From contig NZ_JAZHSH010000001.1 in NCBI RefSeq assembly GCF_040100845.1, forward strand, positions 1,364,001-1,428,000: a stretch of 64,000 nt of DNA. The letters run 5' to 3'. The notes under the pieces were generated by a model, which searched no databases, was not told where the DNA came from, and was given only the letters and a program-made list of their open reading frames with translations. This document shows positions 1-7,725 of the stretch, piece after piece. Positions within the stretch are counted from its first letter, which is position 1; every line of letters starts with the position of its first letter. A program made the position numbers and the translations under genes. Source of the stretch: Chengkuizengella sp. SCS-71B (lineage in GTDB: Bacteria; Bacillota; Bacilli; Paenibacillales; KCTC-33759).

Positions 1-988
1 TTTTTATCCATACTGCCATAATAATAATTATAGCAATCCAAATAAACCATTTCATGACATAAGGAGCAATCCATAGCACATTAATACTTAAAAAAGTGTA
101 TTGTAAAAGATTTGAAATCATCCGAGAATCACGCACAAAAGCCTTGATATTAGATTCCACTAATACATTTACAATAGTTCTTTTCTTGAATAATTGTCGA
201 GACTGCCTAAAGAGAATAGGTTTATTCCTTGGCAGCCACTTAAACCACCTTTTTTTAACATGATCTTTTAAAACCATGGATATAAACTTCATCTTTGCTT
301 CTTGTTCTAAATAGACCTCATCTAAAAAAATTCCTTCTTTATGTAATCTTTTTATCATGAATAAAAGGATAATCATGAATAAAAGAGGGATGAAAATCCA
401 TATGTAGTTCATACATTTTAACACTATTAAAATGTAACCTATTCCACCCAATATAAATAACAAGCTTGAAACGATGAATTGTCTCCATTTTTTAAAACGG
501 AAAAATAGCAGATCTTTAGAAATGATAATGAAGAGTTTCGTAAGTACACTGAAAAGAAATAAACTAATGAGTTGATTTACAGTGAAATCATAATGATATA
601 TGAACAATGGGCTTAAAAAAACATATACAAATAGAATAATTATGAAATGGAATATAATAGAGTACACAATTCCCCATGTCCTAATCGTATTTATCCACTT
701 ATGATATTGAATTAAAAATAAATGATCTCCGTCTTCTAAAAAAGTTCGAAGTCTCCCAGATGCTAAAAACAAAAAATAAATGATGGCAAGAAATAATAAA
801 AGGGGGATGTTCTCTAACCAAAAAGGAATCTTTAACCACCAGGAAACATGTTGATACCCTATAAAAATCAATAGTGGTAAAACAAAATAAAGCGCTACAA
901 TCCAATCCACTACCAATTTAAATACATTCCATTGAAATTCAATTTCAGAAATTAATCTCTTCACAAATAATTTATTAGGTGATATCAT
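1..988 (-). CDS. ecsB: ABC transporter permease, EcsB-like (partial, runs off left edge)
   Basis: An open frame on the minus strand starts at the ATG at 988 and stays open to base 1, giving about 329 residues, so the C-terminus lies outside the window. The protein is very hydrophobic, with several long membrane segments separated by basic loops, as expected of the membrane half of an ABC exporter. Its start lies three bases after the stop of the ATPase gene at 992-1708, so the two are translationally coupled. EcsB of B. subtilis is about 408 residues and, with EcsA, affects secretion, competence and intramembrane proteolysis. The nearby prsA gene matches the ecs-prsA neighbourhood of B. subtilis. 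Identification rests on partner, size and hydrophobicity rather than on a signature motif, so a related ABC-2 permease remains possible. Confidence 0.75.
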   Translation of the reverse strand, partial: MISPNKLFVKRLISEIEFQWNVFKLVVDWIVALYFVLPLLIFIGYQHVSWWLKIPFWLENIPLLLFLAIIYFLFLASGRLRTFLEDGDHLFLIQYHKWINTIRTWGIVYSIIFHFIIILFVYVFLSPLFIYHYDFTVNQLISLFLFSVLTKLFIIISKDLLFFRFKKWRQFIVSSLLFILGGIGYILIVLKCMNYIWIFIPLLFMIILLFMIKRLHKEGIFLDEVYLEQEAKMKFISMVLKDHVKKRWFKWLPRNKPILFRQSRQLFKKRTIVNVLVESNIKAFVRDSRMISNLLQYTFLSINVLWIAPYVMKWFIWIAIIIIMAVWIK

Positions 989-991
989 TGT

Positions 992-1708
992 TCAATCATC
1001 CTCAATCTTTGTGTTTTTCAAAAATAATTCAAATAAACTTGCATCAACTGACATGTCACTTTGGTGTCTTAATTCCTGTAAATTTCCTTTTGCAACAATA
1101 CTTCCTTGATTCAGACAAATAAAACGATCACATATTTTTTCAGCGGTATCTAATACATGTGTGGACATTAATATTCCAGCACCTCTATTTCTCTCATTTT
1201 CCAAATACTCTAAAAAAGTTTGAGTTGCGATTGGATCTAACCCAATGAAAGGTTCGTCTACAATATATACATCAGGAGAATGTAATAATCCGATAATCAG
1301 CATCATTTTTTGCTGCATTCCCTTAGAAAAGCTTGATGGGTAATGATGAATCACTTCCCTCATCTGAAATTGTTTAATTAGATGCTCTGTTTTTTTAGCA
1401 AACTCTTTTTGCGGTATGTCATAAGCAGCAGCAGCCAATTCTAAATGCTCCCATAAAGTCCAGTTTTCATAATATATTGGGTGTTCAGGGATATAACTGT
1501 AATTTTTATTAGGTCCTACAAATTGAATCTGTCCTTCATAATCTTTTATTAAACCAAGGATGCATTTTATCGTTGTACTTTTGCCTGCCCCATTCGGCCC
1601 AATTAAACCTACCAATTCCCCTTCCTTTATAGAAAATAAAATCTCTTCGATTACATTAGGTTTGTCAATATAATTTGCTTGATTGATTGAAACATTTAGT
1701 AATTCCAA
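992..1708 (-). CDS. ecsA: ABC transporter ATP-binding protein, EcsA-like
   Basis: This 238-residue ATPase subunit shows Walker A GPNGAGKST near residues 37-45, a Q-loop region, an ABC signature in the variant form FSKGMQQK near residue 128, Walker B VYIVDEP followed by the D-loop (IGLDP), and an STHV switch histidine. Length and order fit a single-domain ABC ATPase; EcsA of B. subtilis is 247 residues. It is the first gene of a two-gene unit with the permease immediately downstream. The substrate cannot be read from the sequence. The Ecs assignment is supported by the ecsA-ecsB order and the proximity to prsA. The motifs make ABC ATPase certain; the Ecs name is an inference. Confidence 0.85.
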   Translation of the reverse strand: MELLNVSINQANYIDKPNVIEEILFSIKEGELVGLIGPNGAGKSTTIKCILGLIKDYEGQIQFVGPNKNYSYIPEHPIYYENWTLWEHLELAAAAYDIPQKEFAKKTEHLIKQFQMREVIHHYPSSFSKGMQQKMMLIIGLLHSPDVYIVDEPFIGLDPIATQTFLEYLENERNRGAGILMSTHVLDTAEKICDRFICLNQGSIVAKGNLQELRHQSDMSVDASLFELFLKNTKIEDD

Positions 1709-1861
1709 ACTAATCCCTCATTCCTAAATAGAAAAATTTGTTTCTATATTAACCTTTACGTAAGTTGAATATAACATGTTTCAAATTAATAGCTACTCAC
1801 TTGAATAAAAGAAAATTCTAATCTTCAACAATACCAGCTAATAGGATGTCAAGAATAAACT

Positions 1862-2233
1862 TTAATAAAATAATTTAAGATGTTTTAAGATAAAAATAAA
1901 CATACCAAAATACTCCTCCGTTAATATAACAGGAAGAAATTTCTTCAAATTAATTATTATGGTATAAATCACAAATGTCTCTTTTCGTTTTAATAAAATA
2001 AAAATCCAGTGAATAAGCTTGTTAGCACAAGCAATGATTGCAACTTTATGCGACCTTCAGAATTCATTAAGTCTAGGATTACGAGTGTTTATAAGTCCAC
2101 ATTGTACAGTTGTATATAGGACTTGCCTGAGCCTGCTAGAGCCTCTTTTCGTAATACGATTAATACTCGCTTTAAATTTGCCTGATTCATGTACACTAGG
2201 ATCAATTCCTGCAAAAGCAACGAGTTTTTTAGG
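1862..2233 (-). pseudogene. Remnant of an IS110-family transposase (C-terminal part)
   Basis: Translating the minus strand from 2233 gives KKLVAFAGIDPSVHESGKFK, then INRITKRGSSRLRQ and, further on, KVAIIACANKLIHW. This is the conserved transposase_20 C-terminal region of IS110/IS116/IS902 elements. A stop lies just upstream of the fragment. A TGA, together with an apparent small deletion in the usual EFY-EGK stretch, interrupts the frame near 2064. The reading frame then continues into unrelated AT-rich sequence to 1862. The N-terminal DEDD catalytic half is absent. This is a dead insertion-sequence scar between ecsA and the next gene. Confidence 0.85.
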
Positions 2234-2273
2234 ATTTTTTTAATCTAGGTCATATTATGCCTATACAAATTTA

Positions 2274-2309
2274 TTCTTTTTTGAATAATATAAATTATTC
2301 AAAAAAGAA
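2274..2309. repeat. Perfect 16-bp inverted repeat with 4-base loop
   Basis: TTCTTTTTTGAATAAT at 2274-2289 is exactly complementary to ATTATTCAAAAAAGAA at 2294-2309. The structure ends about 15 bases before the start codon of the gene at 2327 and abuts its ribosome binding site (AGGTG). It could be a bidirectional AT-rich terminator, an operator, or a leader hairpin acting on translation. Confidence 0.75.
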
Positions 2310-2326
2310 AGTAGGTGTAAAATAAC

Positions 2327-2779
2327 ATGGACTTTAAAAAAATAGATATATCAGAATTTCAATTCGATATTCCTACGAATTCTTCTACACCTGAAGGAGA
2401 AATTTCAAGAAATTCTAATAATCCTACTTTGGTTGCACAAATTACTTTTGATTGTCTAACATCAGGGGATCTCATATGGTTGAATAGCATTTTTCACGTA
2501 AATAGTGACAATTTAAATAGTATTCAAATATCTCACAGAATATTAAAAAATAGTATGCCGATTTATTCGGCAACGACAGAAGTTGATCACGAAGGTAATG
2601 ATGATTTTGGACAAATATTTTCACAACAATATGTCGATGTCGTTACCACTCAAGAAAAAAATATAATTTATCAGGTCGTTGCTAATGTATCCCTTACTCC
2701 TAGTCCTGAAAGCGTTGGACTATTTGGTCCTATTACCTTTACTGGAACTCGATTAGTCAAAGGTAAAAAGGTTTTTTAA
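2327..2779 (+). CDS. Hypothetical protein, beta-rich, possibly spore-surface related
   Basis: This 150-residue protein has no signal peptide and no membrane segment. I do not recognise the family with confidence. The sequence alternates polar and hydrophobic residues in a beta-strand pattern, has a single cysteine (near residue 43), and contains phrases such as YSATTEVDHEG and GPITFTGTRLV. These recall small jelly-roll proteins of the spore exosporium (ExsF/BxpB or BclA C-terminal type), but this is a resemblance, not a match. It stands alone between an insertion-sequence remnant and prsA, with a recognisable AGGTG ribosome binding site and a strong inverted repeat immediately upstream. Codon use resembles its neighbours. 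Confidence is for a real gene. Confidence 0.7.
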   Translation: MDFKKIDISEFQFDIPTNSSTPEGEISRNSNNPTLVAQITFDCLTSGDLIWLNSIFHVNSDNLNSIQISHRILKNSMPIYSATTEVDHEGNDDFGQIFSQQYVDVVTTQEKNIIYQVVANVSLTPSPESVGLFGPITFTGTRLVKGKKVF

Positions 2780-3192
2780 ATTTATAACATATTGGTTAGA
2801 AGGAGTGAATATGTCCCTCTTTGAGGTGGTGGAGGGAGAGAAATCTGGTACGACATAGTCTATTCCCCTTTTTCGAGGGGGATGGAAAAACATCCTTTAA
2901 AGAGGAAGAACTAAAACGATATTAAGAAGTGGTTTGGGTTTCGATATGATGATTATTAATCCATAATTAACTAAAAATCCATGCTGTCAACTGGATCTAG
3001 TGCAGCAGTTAATATAGCATTCACATATTGTATGTCCCGAGAGATCATATTGTTTACAACAAGTACAAAAATGGTCGTTAGTACATTTGAGTATCATTTT
3101 ATTTATTTTATTTTAATGTGATTTTTGTCTTTATCTGATATAGTTACTTGTGTAAGAAAATATGTGGTTATAAAACAGGGGGAAATCAATAA
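2780..3192. other. Intergenic gap with only short ORF traces
   Basis: No convincing gene was found. A GAAGGAG site precedes a 15-codon plus-strand ORF starting MSLFEVVEG near 2811. A small hairpin of the CCCCT/AGGGG type follows near 2866-2882. On the minus strand about 40 codons are open around 2975-3085, ending TAALDPVDSMDF, without a ribosome binding site. Either could be a gene remnant. The prsA promoter must lie in the AT-rich last 150 bases. Confidence 0.4.
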
Positions 3193-4182
3193 ATGAATGA
3201 AACTCAAAATAAAAGTTCAAAATTATGGATCATCATGTCGCTTTTTATAGCGGGATTAATAGCTTTATCCATTGTAACTGTATTGAATACAAGTACAACA
3301 ACTGCTAATGAAGAGCAAAACTCTGGAGATGAGAAAAATGAGCAAAAGGTATCCAAATCGGATTTTGTAGCAACTGTAAATGGTGAAAAAATTGGTAAGG
3401 ACAAGCTTTTTGATTTAATGGTTCAACAATTAGGAAAAGAAACAACCGGTGCTTTAGTTCAACAACTCATTGATCAAACTTTAGTTTCACAAGAGTTAGA
3501 AAAAGAAGGATTAATTGTAACAGACGAAGAATTAGCAAATGGTATAGCTAAAGAAATTGAAAATTTTAAAGCTTCATTTGGTTCTGAAGAAGAAGTTGAA
3601 ACTTATTTACTTCAATATGGAATGTCAATGGAAGATTACGAAAAAATTGTCGCAGATATTGTTCCATTCCAACTTGAGATTGAAAAATTATTTGAATCAA
3701 AAATTGATGTAACTGATGAGGAAATTGCAACTTATTATGAAGAAAATTTATCTTTCTATACAGAAGAAGAGCAAGTGAAAGCATCTCATATATTAGTGGA
3801 AACGAAAGAAAAAGCAGAATCAATCATGCAACAAATTAATGACGGTGCAGATTTTGCAGAATTAGCAAAGGAACACTCAATCGATCCAGGAAGTGGTGCT
3901 AATGGAGGGGATTTAGGTTTCTTTGGTCGAGATATGATGGTGCCTGAATTTGAGAAAGCCGCTTTTAATTTATCTGTTGGTGAACTTAGTGAAATTGTAC
4001 AAAGTGAGTTTGGATTCCATATTATTAAAGTTACCGATAAAAAAGAAGCAGAAACTCCTACTCTTGAGGAAAAACAAGAGGAAATCAAAGAAGAGTTAAT
4101 AAATGTAGAAACTAGTGAACAATACCAATTATGGATTGAAGAAGTTAAAGAAGGTTCAGAAATTGAAGTTTTATTTAACTAA
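3193..4182 (+). CDS. prsA: Extracellular foldase, parvulin-type peptidyl-prolyl isomerase PrsA
   Basis: This 329-residue protein assists the folding of exported proteins outside the membrane. An N-terminal hydrophobic segment (about residues 11-30) is followed by an acidic linker. A SurA_N-like helical region spans about 55-180. A parvulin domain follows, recognisable from KASHILVETKEKAESI, GADFAELAKEHSIDPGS, GGDLGFFGRDMMVPEFEKA and SEFGFHIIKV (about 195-290). B. subtilis PrsA is a 292-residue lipoprotein. Here no cysteine follows the hydrophobic segment, so the protein appears anchored by a signal-anchor helix rather than by lipid. The start has the site GGGGGAAA. A strong terminator follows immediately, so it is monocistronic, and ecsAB lies nearby as in Bacillus. 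Confidence 0.93.
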   Translation: MNETQNKSSKLWIIMSLFIAGLIALSIVTVLNTSTTTANEEQNSGDEKNEQKVSKSDFVATVNGEKIGKDKLFDLMVQQLGKETTGALVQQLIDQTLVSQELEKEGLIVTDEELANGIAKEIENFKASFGSEEEVETYLLQYGMSMEDYEKIVADIVPFQLEIEKLFESKIDVTDEEIATYYEENLSFYTEEEQVKASHILVETKEKAESIMQQINDGADFAELAKEHSIDPGSGANGGDLGFFGRDMMVPEFEKAAFNLSVGELSEIVQSEFGFHIIKVTDKKEAETPTLEEKQEEIKEELINVETSEQYQLWIEEVKEGSEIEVLFN

Positions 4183-4201
4183 GTTGAGATACACATAGAT
4201 T

Positions 4202-4250
4202 AATAGCTCCATTCACTTTTGAGAAGAAGATGAATGGAGCTATTATTTTT
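4202..4250 (+). terminator. Intrinsic terminator after prsA
   Basis: AATAGCTCCATTCA (4202-4215) pairs perfectly with TGAATGGAGCTATT (4231-4244), followed by a T-rich tract. Confidence 0.93.
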
Positions 4251-4343
4251 GTTATAATGTAATGAATTCTCGCTTTGAGGGACTTCTATATTTGAAGGAA
4301 ATTGAAATTAACTTTTATAGAAGGATTTGATGACATTTCCAAG

Positions 4344-4366
4344 AAGCTCCGATAGGAGCTTTTGTC
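4344..4366 (+). terminator. Short terminator-like hairpin
   Basis: AAGCTCC (4344-4350) pairs with GGAGCTT (4355-4361), followed by TTGTCTT. A near-identical hairpin sits at 7688-7716. There is no gene between this and the prsA terminator, so its transcript is unclear. Confidence 0.55.
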
Positions 4367-4412
4367 TTATAATAATGAATACCATCATATCAAATAATAA
4401 GGAGCTTTATTT

Positions 4413-4700
4413 ATGATAAAACATATCGTATTTTTCAAACTAAAAGACGGAAGTCAACAAAATATTGCTAAAACGAAAGATGTACTTCTAAGTATGAAAG
4501 GGAAAATACCAGTAGTACGCCACCTAGAGGTTGGTATGGATGTTCTTCGTTCGGAGCGTTCCTATGATTTATCCTTAATTGTAGAAGTAGAATCATTAGA
4601 GGATCTTGATCAATATCAAGTACATCCGGTTCATAAGGAGATCATTACGTACATAACGAAAGTTAAAGAATCTGTTGTTGTTGTAGATTATGAATTCTAA
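4413..4700 (+). CDS. Dabb-family (stress-responsive alpha-beta barrel) protein
   Basis: This 95-residue protein begins IKHIVFFKLKDG and contains VVRHLEVGMDV, then YDLSLIVEVESLEDLDQYQ and HPVHKEI. These are characteristic of the Dabb domain, a small ferredoxin-like fold that dimerises into a barrel. The family includes stress-induced proteins of unknown catalytic role. The histidine in HPVHKE and the N-terminal IxHIV strand are conserved. The start has AAGGAG at a good distance. It appears to be the first of a short run of small same-strand genes (4764, 4905). No substrate can be inferred. Confidence 0.88.
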   Translation: MIKHIVFFKLKDGSQQNIAKTKDVLLSMKGKIPVVRHLEVGMDVLRSERSYDLSLIVEVESLEDLDQYQVHPVHKEIITYITKVKESVVVVDYEF

Positions 4701-4763
4701 CATCTTATCCGAACATAATGACATTTACCCAAAAAAGTGAAGCTAGCAAATTATGAAAAAGGA

Positions 4764-4886
4764 ATGATGAAGTTGGAATTAAAAGATGTTATGGAAGCAC
4801 TAACTATTTTGTTAGTCATAGTATTTACCTTTATATTTATCATTGGATGGGCAAAAGTTAAAAGTAAAAAACGAAATAAAAAATAA
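4764..4886 (+). CDS. Small single-span membrane protein (40 aa)
   Basis: An ATG at 4764 (or the adjacent ATG at 4767) opens a 40-codon frame: a short charged start, one hydrophobic segment containing LTILLVIVFTFIFIIGW, and a very basic tail ending KKRNKK. This is a plausible membrane micro-protein oriented with its tail in the cytoplasm. The upstream site (AAAAAGGA) is weak. The stop codon overlaps the start of the ribosome binding region of the next gene, suggesting co-transcription. No family is recognised. Confidence 0.5.
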   Translation: MMKLELKDVMEALTILLVIVFTFIFIIGWAKVKSKKRNKK

Positions 4887-4904
4887 TGAAGGAGGATAGA
4901 TTCT

Positions 4905-5336
4905 ATGTATTATGTCAATCAAAATCAAATTAATAAAAGACTTGAATTTCTCAATTGGCTTGTAGAAACTATACCCGAATCTTTAGAAAATAAACCCGAA
5001 TCTGATAAAGCTATTCTATTCTTAGCACAAGAAAGAATTTTACACTTGGCATTAGAATCGGTGACTGACATTGGAAGTTATATAATTGATGGGTTTTTGA
5101 TGAGAGACGCAAGCAGTTATGAGGATATTATTGAGATATTACATGGAGAAAAAGTGTTTCCATCTCATTTATTAGAGACGTTATTAGGTTTAGTGAAAAT
5201 GAGGAAAAAATTAGTTCAGGAGTACTTTCATTTAGATCGAAATGAGATTTATCCTTTATTACATGAACTGCCAACAACTCTTTCAGAATTTTCAAACAGT
5301 ATTTCAAATTATTTAAAACATGAACTTAATACTTAA
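4905..5336 (+). CDS. yutE: HepT/DUF86-family protein, YutE-like
   Basis: This 143-residue all-helical protein has the DUF86/HepT layout: an N-terminal helix pair, AQERILHLALESVTDIGSYI, DGFLMRDASSYEDIIEIL and MRKKLVQEYFHLD near residue 107. HepT toxins carry an R-X4-6-H ribonuclease motif (RNxLVHxY). Here the equivalent stretch reads RKKLVQEY, with Q in place of H. As I recall it, the YutE branch of Bacillales shows the same substitution, so this is probably a housekeeping derivative rather than an active toxin. No MntA-type nucleotidyltransferase antitoxin gene is adjacent. The start has a very good GAAGGAGG site. Confidence 0.8.
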   Translation: MYYVNQNQINKRLEFLNWLVETIPESLENKPESDKAILFLAQERILHLALESVTDIGSYIIDGFLMRDASSYEDIIEILHGEKVFPSHLLETLLGLVKMRKKLVQEYFHLDRNEIYPLLHELPTTLSEFSNSISNYLKHELNT

Positions 5337-5433
5337 TAAAAACACCTTTTCAAACTTTTGATACATAGTTGTTTATTAATTTACTTATTCTATTAAATAC
5401 GTTAAAATGAGGGTAAGTAAAGGGTGATGTAGA

Positions 5434-6063
5434 ATGAACCAAGAAGCTTCCACTCGGAAAATGATACTTAATATGCTAAAACTTAAAAGTTCTTTAAGTG
5501 TCAGTGAAATGGCTAAGCAACTAAACATTACAGAAATGGCTGTCCGAAGACATTTAAATACGTTAGATCGTGATGAACTGGTTACTTCAGATTTAATTAG
5601 AAAATCAATGGGCAGACCTACACACGTTTATTCTCTAACCAAAAAAGCGGATGATTTATTCCCTAAAAACTATCATAAATTTACTTTAGACATTTTAGAT
5701 GAGCTAGTAAGTGAATTTGGAAATGATGCAGTGGAGAAGCTTTTTGAAGGAAGAGAAAATAAACTCTTTTTAAAATATGATAATAGAATGCACGGGAAAG
5801 ATCTAAAAAAGAAAGTTGAAGAATTAGTTGGAATTCAAAAAGAAACAGGTTATATGGCAGAGTATGATGTTGATGATGAAGGAAATTATATTTTAATGGA
5901 GTATAATTGCCCGATAGCCCAAGTGGCTGATCAATATCAACAAGCTTGCGACTGTGAGCTATCGTTATTTAAAAAATTGTTAGAAACAGATGTAGAGCGT
6001 ACCGAATGTATTGCAACCGGAGGAAATAAATGTACTTATGTTGTTCAAAATAATGAAAATTGA
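5434..6063 (+). CDS. Winged-helix transcriptional regulator with C-terminal cysteine cluster (SufR/DeoR-like)
   Basis: This 209-residue protein opens with a helix-turn-helix (about residues 5-70: MILNMLKLKSSLSVSEMAK, then ITEMAVRRHLNTL and GRPTHVYSLT). It ends with five cysteines spaced C-X12-C-X1-C-X17-C-X7-C, including EYNCPI, QQACDCE, VERTECIATGG and KCTYVV. The same architecture is seen in SufR-type iron-sulfur-sensing repressors and in related Bacillales regulators of the YfhP/YczG kind. Metal or Fe-S binding is therefore plausible but inferred. A terminator follows directly. The start has GGGTGATG upstream. No target operator was identified. Confidence 0.8.
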   Translation: MNQEASTRKMILNMLKLKSSLSVSEMAKQLNITEMAVRRHLNTLDRDELVTSDLIRKSMGRPTHVYSLTKKADDLFPKNYHKFTLDILDELVSEFGNDAVEKLFEGRENKLFLKYDNRMHGKDLKKKVEELVGIQKETGYMAEYDVDDEGNYILMEYNCPIAQVADQYQQACDCELSLFKKLLETDVERTECIATGGNKCTYVVQNNEN

Positions 6064-6104
6064 AGCATATATTTCATTGAGGATAAAAAGTTATGGTTTA
6101 ACTG

Positions 6105-6141
6105 AGTGAAGTGTTCAAATGTGAATACTTCACTTTTTTTG
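6105..6141 (+). terminator. Intrinsic terminator after the winged-helix regulator
   Basis: AGTGAAGT (6105-6112) pairs with ACTTCACT (6127-6134), followed by seven T. Confidence 0.9.
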
Positions 6142-6229
6142 TGTCAAATCGGAGAGAACATTCTTATAATGTAGAGTATGAACTGGGCAATCGTCTAAAT
6201 ATAAATAAGCACTAATTGAGGTGAAGTCA

Positions 6230-6652
6230 ATGATCATCAAAATTTGTTTGATTGTTATTGCATTGGCATTAAGTATATTGGTTATGCTTATAACTATTGC
6301 TTTTTTCAATGCTAAACGCTTTATAAAAAAAATAAATCTTGCAATTTCGAATATGAATAATCAGTTTGAACAAACGAGGTCTGAAGCACTTGACCTGATT
6401 CAAAACACTAAAAGAATTACATCAGAAATAAAAACAAATATCAATTCCTCAAAATCATTGGTTGATAATACGAATCAACTATTAAATTCCTTTAACCATA
6501 TTGCATTATCATTACGGCAAATATCCGATACTTTTACAAGTAATATAGAAAATAAAGTGACCAGCACTAAAGTGAATCAACATGAAAAAACATCAGATGT
6601 AATAAATTGGGCCTCCGCTACTTTAGACATATGGAAAAAATGGAAAACATAA
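6230..6652 (+). CDS. ytxG: DUF948 / YtxG-like membrane protein
   Basis: A 140-residue protein starts at the ATG at 6230, six bases after GAGGTG; a GTG at 6221 lies inside that site. One N-terminal hydrophobic segment (about residues 3-26) is followed by a long helical, coiled-coil-like region rich in N, T, S and charged residues. This is the DUF948 layout of B. subtilis YtxG. The next gene is a YtxH homologue, reproducing the ytxG-ytxH pair that is general-stress controlled in B. subtilis. No enzymatic motif is present. The role is probably envelope or stress related, by inference only. Confidence 0.8.
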   Translation: MIIKICLIVIALALSILVMLITIAFFNAKRFIKKINLAISNMNNQFEQTRSEALDLIQNTKRITSEIKTNINSSKSLVDNTNQLLNSFNHIALSLRQISDTFTSNIENKVTSTKVNQHEKTSDVINWASATLDIWKKWKT

Positions 6653-6705
6653 ATTCTATTTGAAAAATGTATTTTACCATTGTAATTTTTAAGGAGAGGG
6701 TATAA

Positions 6706-7041
6706 ATGTCAGATAAAAACATTAATAGCAAGGATTTTTTATTAGGTATAGTTATAGGAGGTGTTCTAGGAGCTGTTGCCTTTAAATTCTTGGGAGGACC
6801 GGGTAAAGAAACAAGCAATAATAATCATTCTTCAAGTACAACATCTAGTAGTGAGTCACCTTTAGAGGGAGTTGCTAACAATGTGTCTGTAAAAGCAAGA
6901 GCAGTATCAAGTACATTTAATGATGCAAGTACCGTATTCCCTATTAGTGATCAGTCACAAACACAATCAAATACAGACTCAAAAGATTTTATGGAGAAAA
7001 TTGAAATATCAGATAGTTCACAAACTGATGATAAAAAATAA
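6706..7041 (+). CDS. ytxH: YtxH-like protein
   Basis: This 111-residue protein starts SDKNINSKDFLLGIVIGGVL and has a short glycine-containing membrane segment (residues 10-27, GxxxGxxxG-like), followed by a low-complexity N/S/T-rich region and an acidic tail. The glycine-rich N-terminal helix is the signature of the YtxH family of small stress-associated proteins. It follows the YtxG-like gene by 53 bases with its own good AAGGAGAGG site. The C-terminal half looks disordered and is not typical family sequence. Confidence 0.8.
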   Translation: MSDKNINSKDFLLGIVIGGVLGAVAFKFLGGPGKETSNNNHSSSTTSSSESPLEGVANNVSVKARAVSSTFNDASTVFPISDQSQTQSNTDSKDFMEKIEISDSSQTDDKK

Positions 7042-7144
7042 AGAAATGCATTAAAAGAATAAATATAGAAATAGACATGTGCCTACACCTTAAAGCCCTG
7101 AGATTCGTATTGTATAAGTAAAAGGTAAAAAAGGAGGGTGTAAC

Positions 7145-7594
7145 ATGTCCTGGTTTTCACGTGATTATATGAAGGATCTAGATCATTTTAAACAATCTTT
7201 TCAAAAAGCATTAAAAGTAAGTGAAGACATGGTTGGGAAAATTAATCAATTATTTTTGGATGGACCTAAAACAGAAGTGTTTGACAAAGGAAATAAAGTC
7301 ATCATCATTTTAGAAGTGCCAGGTATTCAAAAACAAAAGAAAATTGATTTTTCAGTTCGATCGACAGGGAGAAGTATGTATTTGAAAGGTTTTTTAAATC
7401 AGCAAGTTAAAGCAAGCAATTATGGTCGGTTTTATAGCGAGAGAAGAAATGAAGATTTCACAAGATATATTCCATTACCTTCTCCTGTTAGAAGAAGACC
7501 TGCATCCATTATATATAAAGATGGGTTATTAAAAATGGTTTTTGAAAAAAAGAGAGATGCTTCTGAAAATAAGTGGTATGACTTCCACATCTAA
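7145..7594 (+). CDS. Small heat-shock protein, Hsp20/alpha-crystallin family
   Basis: This 149-residue protein carries an alpha-crystallin-type domain in its second half: EVFDKGNKVIIILEVPGI, STGRSMYLKGFLN, then FTRYIPLPSPVRRRPASIIY and KDGLLKMVFEKK. The last of these matches the conserved GxLxI/V signature. The N-terminus is short and helical. Members are ATP-independent holdases; spore-former relatives include CotM. The family's C-terminal I-X-I motif is not obvious. It follows ytxG-ytxH, consistent with a stress cluster, and two hairpins downstream end transcription. The start has AAGGAGGGTG. Confidence 0.82.
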   Translation: MSWFSRDYMKDLDHFKQSFQKALKVSEDMVGKINQLFLDGPKTEVFDKGNKVIIILEVPGIQKQKKIDFSVRSTGRSMYLKGFLNQQVKASNYGRFYSERRNEDFTRYIPLPSPVRRRPASIIYKDGLLKMVFEKKRDASENKWYDFHI

Positions 7595-7644
7595 AGATTA
7601 TTAACAATGTAATCTCTGTTTATCTAAAAAACTAAAAAAAATGA

Positions 7645-7670
7645 AGTCCCGCATAATACGGGACTAATAA
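7645..7670. terminator. Hairpin after the hsp20 gene, possibly bidirectional
   Basis: AGTCCCG (7645-7651) pairs with CGGGACT (7659-7665). On the minus strand the stem is followed by a run of T, so it may also serve the converging yjcZ gene. Confidence 0.7.
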
Positions 7671-7687
7671 AATTATTTGCAGTCTTC

Positions 7688-7716
7688 AAAAAGCTCCGTA
7701 GGAGCTTTTGTTTTTA
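7688..7716. terminator. Bidirectional terminator between hsp20 and yjcZ
   Basis: AAAAGCTCC and GGAGCTTTT flank GTA, with T-runs on both strands. It has the same stem as the hairpin at 4344-4366. Confidence 0.85.
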
Positions 7717-7725
7717 TTAATTTAT

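Noticed and set aside
699-905. A 68-codon minus-strand frame inside the EcsB-like gene
   Set aside because: It is an out-of-frame shadow of the partial permease gene, which is open from 988 to the window edge.
2019-2243. A 74-codon plus-strand open frame over the insertion-sequence scar
   Set aside because: It is the antisense of the IS110 transposase tail, which gives clear family residues on the minus strand; the plus frame has no ribosome binding site.
2811-2858. A 15-codon ORF (MSLFEVVEG...) with a good GAAGGAG site
   Set aside because: It is too short and without a match to call a gene; kept only as a note in the gap entry.
4905-5336. A toxin-antitoxin system (HepT-MntA)
   Set aside because: No nucleotidyltransferase partner is adjacent and the catalytic histidine is replaced; the protein fits the YutE branch.
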